From positions 1 to 25,875 of the IMG/VR virus record IMGVR_UViG_3300014320_000001: a DNA stretch of 25,875 nucleotides; one strand, written 5' to 3'. Shown here piece by piece: positions 22,564 through 25,875 of this stretch; the stretch's first letter is position 1; each line of letters begins with the position of its first letter. The position numbers and the translations under genes are program-made. Below the pieces are notes generated by a model. That model saw nothing but the letters and a program-made list of their open reading frames with translations, was not told the DNA's origin and did no database searches. The DNA comes from a virus.

Positions 22564-24130
22564 TACAGTCGGGCAAATCGGGATCATCTACGATCGGCCT
22601 CCGCACGAGTTGCCGCCGAACGCTTGGACGCATGGAGTAAACGTGCGGTTTAGGGATGCTTATGTGGAGAAGACTCCGGGAGATACTGGAGTATTTGGAA
22701 CTCCTGGAAATGGGGCGTATTGGCTGCTGCCGATCGTAGTCGGCCCGAGTCTGTTCTGGCTTCAGGCGGGGGCGACTTCTGTCTATGCTTGGGACGGAAC
22801 GAGTCATACGGATATTACAAGGACGAGTGGAGCGTACACGGCCGCGCTTAATGTACTGTGGACAGGCGGCAATCTTGGGGGTATTCCGGTCTTGACGAAC
22901 GGGCGAGACATTCCACAGTACTGGAGCCCGGTCAGTGCCGCGCAGGCACTTCAGGACTTTCCGACTGGAGTTAATCAGTGGAATGCTGGCTGGGTTTGCC
23001 AGGCTATTCGCCCGTGGAAGCAAGTTCTCGTAGCGATGAATATTACGAAGAGTTCCACGGTCTTTCCTCAAATGGTGAAAGTAAGTCATCCCGCTTCGGC
23101 CGGATCTTTGGCAAGCTTGTGGAACGAGGCCGAGCCTACGTTGGATGCTGTTGAGTTTGAACTGTCGGATACTGACGGGGCCGTGGTTGACGGCTTGCCG
23201 ATGGGCGACGCTTTTATGATGTATAAGACGGACCAAGTCTGGGGAATGCAGTTTATTCCCGGAGGACGGGTGGTTCGTTATTATAAGGTTCTGGATGGAT
23301 ACGGCGCGCTGTCGTCTCGTTGTATTGCCGATTTCCAGAATGGTAGACATGCCGTGCTCGGCTTCGGCGATTTCTACGTCCATGACGGGACACAAGTAGC
23401 CTCTCCGCTCGAATCCCGTTTACGGGATTGGTTGTTTAGACATATCGATTCGACTAATTATCAGAGAAGTTTCGTCTGGCATAATTTTAATAGGAAAGAG
23501 ATCTGGATCTGCTTTCCCAGTACCGGGGCTTCGCTGCCGAATACGGCGGTGATTTGGAGATATCTGGATAACACGACAGCGGTGAGAGAGCTAGACGATT
23601 TCTCCTTCATCGCGGCGGGGATAGTGGATGACGCTGCACAACCAGGAACCTGGAACAGCGACACGGCCGTCTGGAATACGGATACGAGCGTGTGGGATGA
23701 GGAGACCTTCTCGTTGGTGAAGAGGGGAGGCTTAGCCGCGATGCCGGGATCGCCGGGGCTTAGAGCTGTCGACAACGGCGCGACGTTCGCGGGAGCGAGT
23801 TATAGCGCCTTCGTCGAACGAGTAGGAATTGGTATTCCATTGACGAGAGAAGGGCCTCCGGATTTAGTGACTGTTAAGCAAGTTAGCGGGATTTATCCCA
23901 GGATTGAAGGCACGCTTGGTGGAGTTGTTAAGGTAGAAATCGGTACGCAGTTTGATAAGAATCAGGCTATTAACTGGGAACCCGCGGCTGACTTTGTGAT
24001 TGGAACGACTGAGTTTATTCCAGTCATAGCAACAGGGCGGTTGCATTCCCTTCGCTTCTCCAGCACGACCTCGATCGACTGGCGTATGGAAGGGTATGAT
24101 CTTGACATCCGGCCAAGGGGGCGGTTCTAG
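22547..24130 (+). CDS. Tail nozzle / tubular-B-like protein
   Basis: The N-terminus of this 527-aa protein is marked by IGIIYDRPPHELPPNAWTHG then NVRFRDAYVEKTPG. This PxxxWxxGxNVRFRxGxxEK pattern is typical of podovirus nozzle or tail-tube proteins that form the distal channel. Beta-propeller-like repeats follow (VLTNGRDIPQYW, AVLGFGDFYVHDG, IWICFPSTG). A Trp-Asn-Asp-Thr segment (WNSDTAVWNTDTSVWDEE) carries short internal repeats. It overlaps the inner spanin stop as ATGA. The role is inferred from motif and context. The alternative is a hub-like tail protein. Confidence 0.75.
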   Translation: MRFPVNTVGQIGIIYDRPPHELPPNAWTHGVNVRFRDAYVEKTPGDTGVFGTPGNGAYWLLPIVVGPSLFWLQAGATSVYAWDGTSHTDITRTSGAYTAALNVLWTGGNLGGIPVLTNGRDIPQYWSPVSAAQALQDFPTGVNQWNAGWVCQAIRPWKQVLVAMNITKSSTVFPQMVKVSHPASAGSLASLWNEAEPTLDAVEFELSDTDGAVVDGLPMGDAFMMYKTDQVWGMQFIPGGRVVRYYKVLDGYGALSSRCIADFQNGRHAVLGFGDFYVHDGTQVASPLESRLRDWLFRHIDSTNYQRSFVWHNFNRKEIWICFPSTGASLPNTAVIWRYLDNTTAVRELDDFSFIAAGIVDDAAQPGTWNSDTAVWNTDTSVWDEETFSLVKRGGLAAMPGSPGLRAVDNGATFAGASYSAFVERVGIGIPLTREGPPDLVTVKQVSGIYPRIEGTLGGVVKVEIGTQFDKNQAINWEPAADFVIGTTEFIPVIATGRLHSLRFSSTTSIDWRMEGYDLDIRPRGRF

Positions 24131-24396
24131 TGGCTAAGCTCTCCCCCGGTGGCGTTTACGTTCCAGAGCCGTTTTCGGGAGATAGTCCAGAGGCACTTCG
24201 GGCCTATGTGTATAAGGAATTGTTGAGGATATCGATTGCCTTTGAAACGGGAACGGCCCGCGAGTTCGAGGAACTGCATGAAGCCCCGGCGAAGCCGAGA
24301 GAATGGATGGTTGTCGGGGCGGACGGAACGGACTGGAACCCCGGTTCCGGCCGAGGTGTTTATGTCTACTTAGGTGGGAGCTGGACGAAGCTATGA
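24130..24396 (+). CDS. Small tail-associated protein, 88 aa
   Basis: This gene begins with GTG in a TAGTG overlap with the preceding stop. The protein starts MAKLSPGGVYVPEPF, has a helix (ALRAYVYKELLRIS) and ends with ADGTDWNPGSGRGVYVYLGG then SWTKL. The DGTxWNPGxGxGxYxYxxGxWxxL ending recurs in small phage virion proteins. Function is not known. It is translationally coupled on both sides. Confidence 0.75.
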   Translation: MAKLSPGGVYVPEPFSGDSPEALRAYVYKELLRISIAFETGTAREFEELHEAPAKPREWMVVGADGTDWNPGSGRGVYVYLGGSWTKL

Positions 24397-24842
24397 GCAC
24401 TGTGCTGCTAGAAAATGGAAACGAAGGCTGGCTCGCTGCCTCGAACCGAATTGATGCTATTTGGGATAGCGTCAGGCCGCTGCTCGCGAAGGCGATTGAG
24501 TTTAATCGAGGCGAGTTTGGGTTGGAGGAGATTAAATTCAACTTGGAATTCAATAAGAATAATTTATGGTGCGTCAGTAAAGGTGATAAAATTCGCGCCG
24601 CGCTTGTGACGGAGATCTGTTCGTATCCGAGGTTTAATAGCCTTAACATCCTATTGATGGGAGGAGAGGCTACGAAAGAATGGTCAGCCCTCTTTCCGAT
24701 GTTAGAGCATTTTGCGAGGTTGTATAATTGTCAGTTTATCGAAGGTCTGACTCGGCCCGGAATGGCGCGATTGCTGAATCTTGGTTTCAAAGAACAGTAT
24801 AGACTGATTTCGTATCGTGTAAGCGATACGATGACTCAATAA
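24393..24842 (+). CDS. GNAT-fold phage protein (T7 gp13-like)
   Basis: I chose the ATG at 24393 (149 aa), which overlaps the preceding stop as ATGA; the open frame extends 30 codons further up only inside the previous gene. The order LWCVSKGDKIRAALVTEICSYP (in parts), SLNILLMGGEATKEW, LEHFARLYNCQFIEGLTRPGMARLL and LGFKEQYRL matches a compact acetyltransferase-like fold. This fold is found in phage proteins related to T7 gp13, which are virion-associated. The usual acetyl-CoA loop (Q/RxxGxG/A) is not evident, so it may be a structural member with no enzyme activity. Confidence 0.75.
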   Translation: MSTVLLENGNEGWLAASNRIDAIWDSVRPLLAKAIEFNRGEFGLEEIKFNLEFNKNNLWCVSKGDKIRAALVTEICSYPRFNSLNILLMGGEATKEWSALFPMLEHFARLYNCQFIEGLTRPGMARLLNLGFKEQYRLISYRVSDTMTQ

Positions 24843-24851
24843 GGAACGGCT

Positions 24852-25748
24852 ATGAGCGGTGGTGGAAAGTCTACTACTCAGACAGTTCAGAACTATTCGC
24901 CGGAAGAAGCGGCGCTGCGTTCGCAGGTAATGAACTTGGGCCTTAGTACGTATGGTCAAACGGCGGGTAAGCTATCGACGAGTGGGTATCCCGGAGCTCA
25001 GCCGGTTCCGTTTAATCCGTTGCAGCAGGCTGGGCAAACAGCGGCTGTTGGAGCTGCGGCTGGAGCAGTACCGACTATCAATGCGGCGAATCAGGCGACG
25101 CAGTTCGGTCTCGGCCCTGTGCTGTATCCGCAGTCGAATCCGGCGCTGCAGGCAACGATCGACGCTGCGACGCGGCCGATCATTCAGCAGTATACTGATC
25201 CAGGCGGAGCGTTCTCGCAGTTGAGGACGGATAGCCTTCTGTCCGGGCCGTCGAGTAGGGATCAGATTCTCGGCGGCGTACTCGGCGGGCGATTGGCGAC
25301 TGCGATTGGCGACACGTCTGCGAACGTAGCGACGGCTGGATATAATCAGGGTCTCGATACGTTCGCCCGAACGTTGGCACTCACGCCGCAGACGCTTCAG
25401 TCGATGCTCTTCCCGGCGCAGACGCTATCGGCCGTCGGAGATGCGCAGCAGGGGCAGGCGCAGGCGCAAGAGAACTACGCGGCGGAAGGCCGGATTTGGG
25501 ATTTGAATAAGGATTGGCTGGCGCTGCAGAATTTGGCTAATATTATCTACGGGGCGGGATCGTCGACGAGTACGAGTACGGCGCAACTGCCTGGGACGAG
25601 TCCGCTGCTTGGTGCTGCAGGAGGAGCTCTGGGAGGTGCCGGAGCTGGCGCCGCGGCAGGTGCGCAGATAGGGAGTGGCTACCCTGGAGTCGGAACCGCG
25701 ATTGGGGCCGTCCTCGGCGGCTTGCTGGGTTATTTCGGGAGTCGATAA
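24852..25748 (+). CDS. Internal virion / DNA-ejection protein with glycine zipper
   Basis: This 298-aa protein starts with SGGGKSTTQTVQNY, is Gln/Ala-rich through the middle (LNKDWLALQNLANIIYG) and has a C-terminal Gly/Ala-rich helix pair (GAAGGALGGAGAG, GTAIGAVLGGLLGYFGS). Glycine zippers of this kind insert into membranes and are seen in ejection proteins that form the DNA channel across the cell envelope. Its place after the GNAT-like protein and before another predicted virion gene suits this. AAGGAA lies about 6-7 nt upstream. Alternative: a tail-tip or membrane-anchoring virion protein. Confidence 0.7.
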   Translation: MSGGGKSTTQTVQNYSPEEAALRSQVMNLGLSTYGQTAGKLSTSGYPGAQPVPFNPLQQAGQTAAVGAAAGAVPTINAANQATQFGLGPVLYPQSNPALQATIDAATRPIIQQYTDPGGAFSQLRTDSLLSGPSSRDQILGGVLGGRLATAIGDTSANVATAGYNQGLDTFARTLALTPQTLQSMLFPAQTLSAVGDAQQGQAQAQENYAAEGRIWDLNKDWLALQNLANIIYGAGSSTSTSTAQLPGTSPLLGAAGGALGGAGAGAAAGAQIGSGYPGVGTAIGAVLGGLLGYFGSR

Positions 25749-25875
25749 ATGGCACAAGGGTTTAATCTTGATCAGTTGCTCCGAGCCTTCTCTCAGCCCG
25801 GTGGTCCGTCTCCGGATACGATTGATATGCTGGCAGGGATCATGGCTGCGCAGATTCCTCCTCCTTCTCCTATGG
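25749..25875 (+). CDS. Start of a further virion gene (partial)
   Basis: The ATG at 25749 follows the previous stop directly (TAAATG), with GGGAG about 8 nt upstream. The first 42 codons read MAQGFNLDQLLRAFSQPGG, then PDTIDMLAGIMAAQIPPP, and run off the right edge. The Pro-rich, helical start is suggestive of another internal virion protein, but the part seen is too short to name. Confidence 0.65.
   Translation, partial: MAQGFNLDQLLRAFSQPGGPSPDTIDMLAGIMAAQIPPPSPM

Noticed and set aside
1-25875. tRNA genes, CRISPR arrays, insertion sequences, integrase or attachment sites
   Set aside because: I found no cloverleaf-like sequence, no regular spaced repeats of CRISPR type, no transposase or integrase motif and no long terminal direct repeat inside the window. 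This is a reading by eye, not a scan with a model.

Overview
The window is part of a tailed double-stranded DNA bacteriophage or prophage genome. It carries the packaging, head, tail-fibre, lysis and ejection genes. I see no tape-measure gene and no frameshifted tail-chaperone pair. The window does have a nozzle-like protein, a gp13/GNAT-like protein and a glycine-zipper ejection protein. Together these suggest a short-tailed (podovirus-like) particle. The nested inner and outer spanin genes indicate a Gram-negative host. The capsid protein and the neck adaptor look most like SU10-type families; this is recognition by eye, not a search result.

Layout. Bases 1-178 are non-coding and hold eight short AAGACT/AACACT boxes, mostly 10-11 bp apart. 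Next is a self-contained leftward gene (179-631) with its own promoter, a dyad over its predicted transcription start and a clean rho-independent terminator. A 429-bp non-coding divergent region (632-1060) contains an AT-rich dyad and several GC-rich hairpins. From 1061 to the right edge all genes read rightward and are tightly packed. Many join through ATGA or TAATG overlaps, which suggests one long late operon with translational coupling.

Genes in order: small and large terminase, portal, small acidic protein, scaffold, major capsid protein, small basic protein and a glycosyltransferase (1061-8342). Next is a roughly 10-kb surface-recognition cassette (8353-18306): two small structural proteins, an Ig-like protein, a kelch-type propeller, a receptor-type beta protein, a signal-peptide-bearing beta-helix and a 912-residue repeat protein. 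The neck adaptor follows (18303-18950), then an S74-terminated fibre and a polyglycine adhesin (18950-20666). The lysis block spans 20706-22563: TM/coiled-coil protein, holin-like protein, GH108 endolysin, small TM protein, and inner and outer spanin. The window ends with the nozzle-like protein, a small tail protein, a GNAT-like protein, an ejection protein and the start of another gene.

Inferred working order: terminase packages DNA through the portal into a scaffold-built capsid. The adaptor and nozzle close the neck. The fibre cassette binds and perhaps degrades surface polysaccharide, and the ejection proteins help DNA entry. The most unusual features are the phased boxes and isolated leftward gene, a secreted beta-helix inside a virion operon, the 12 x 22-residue repeat array, a 15-bp hairpin inside a small gene, and several possible small overlapping genes in the lysis block.
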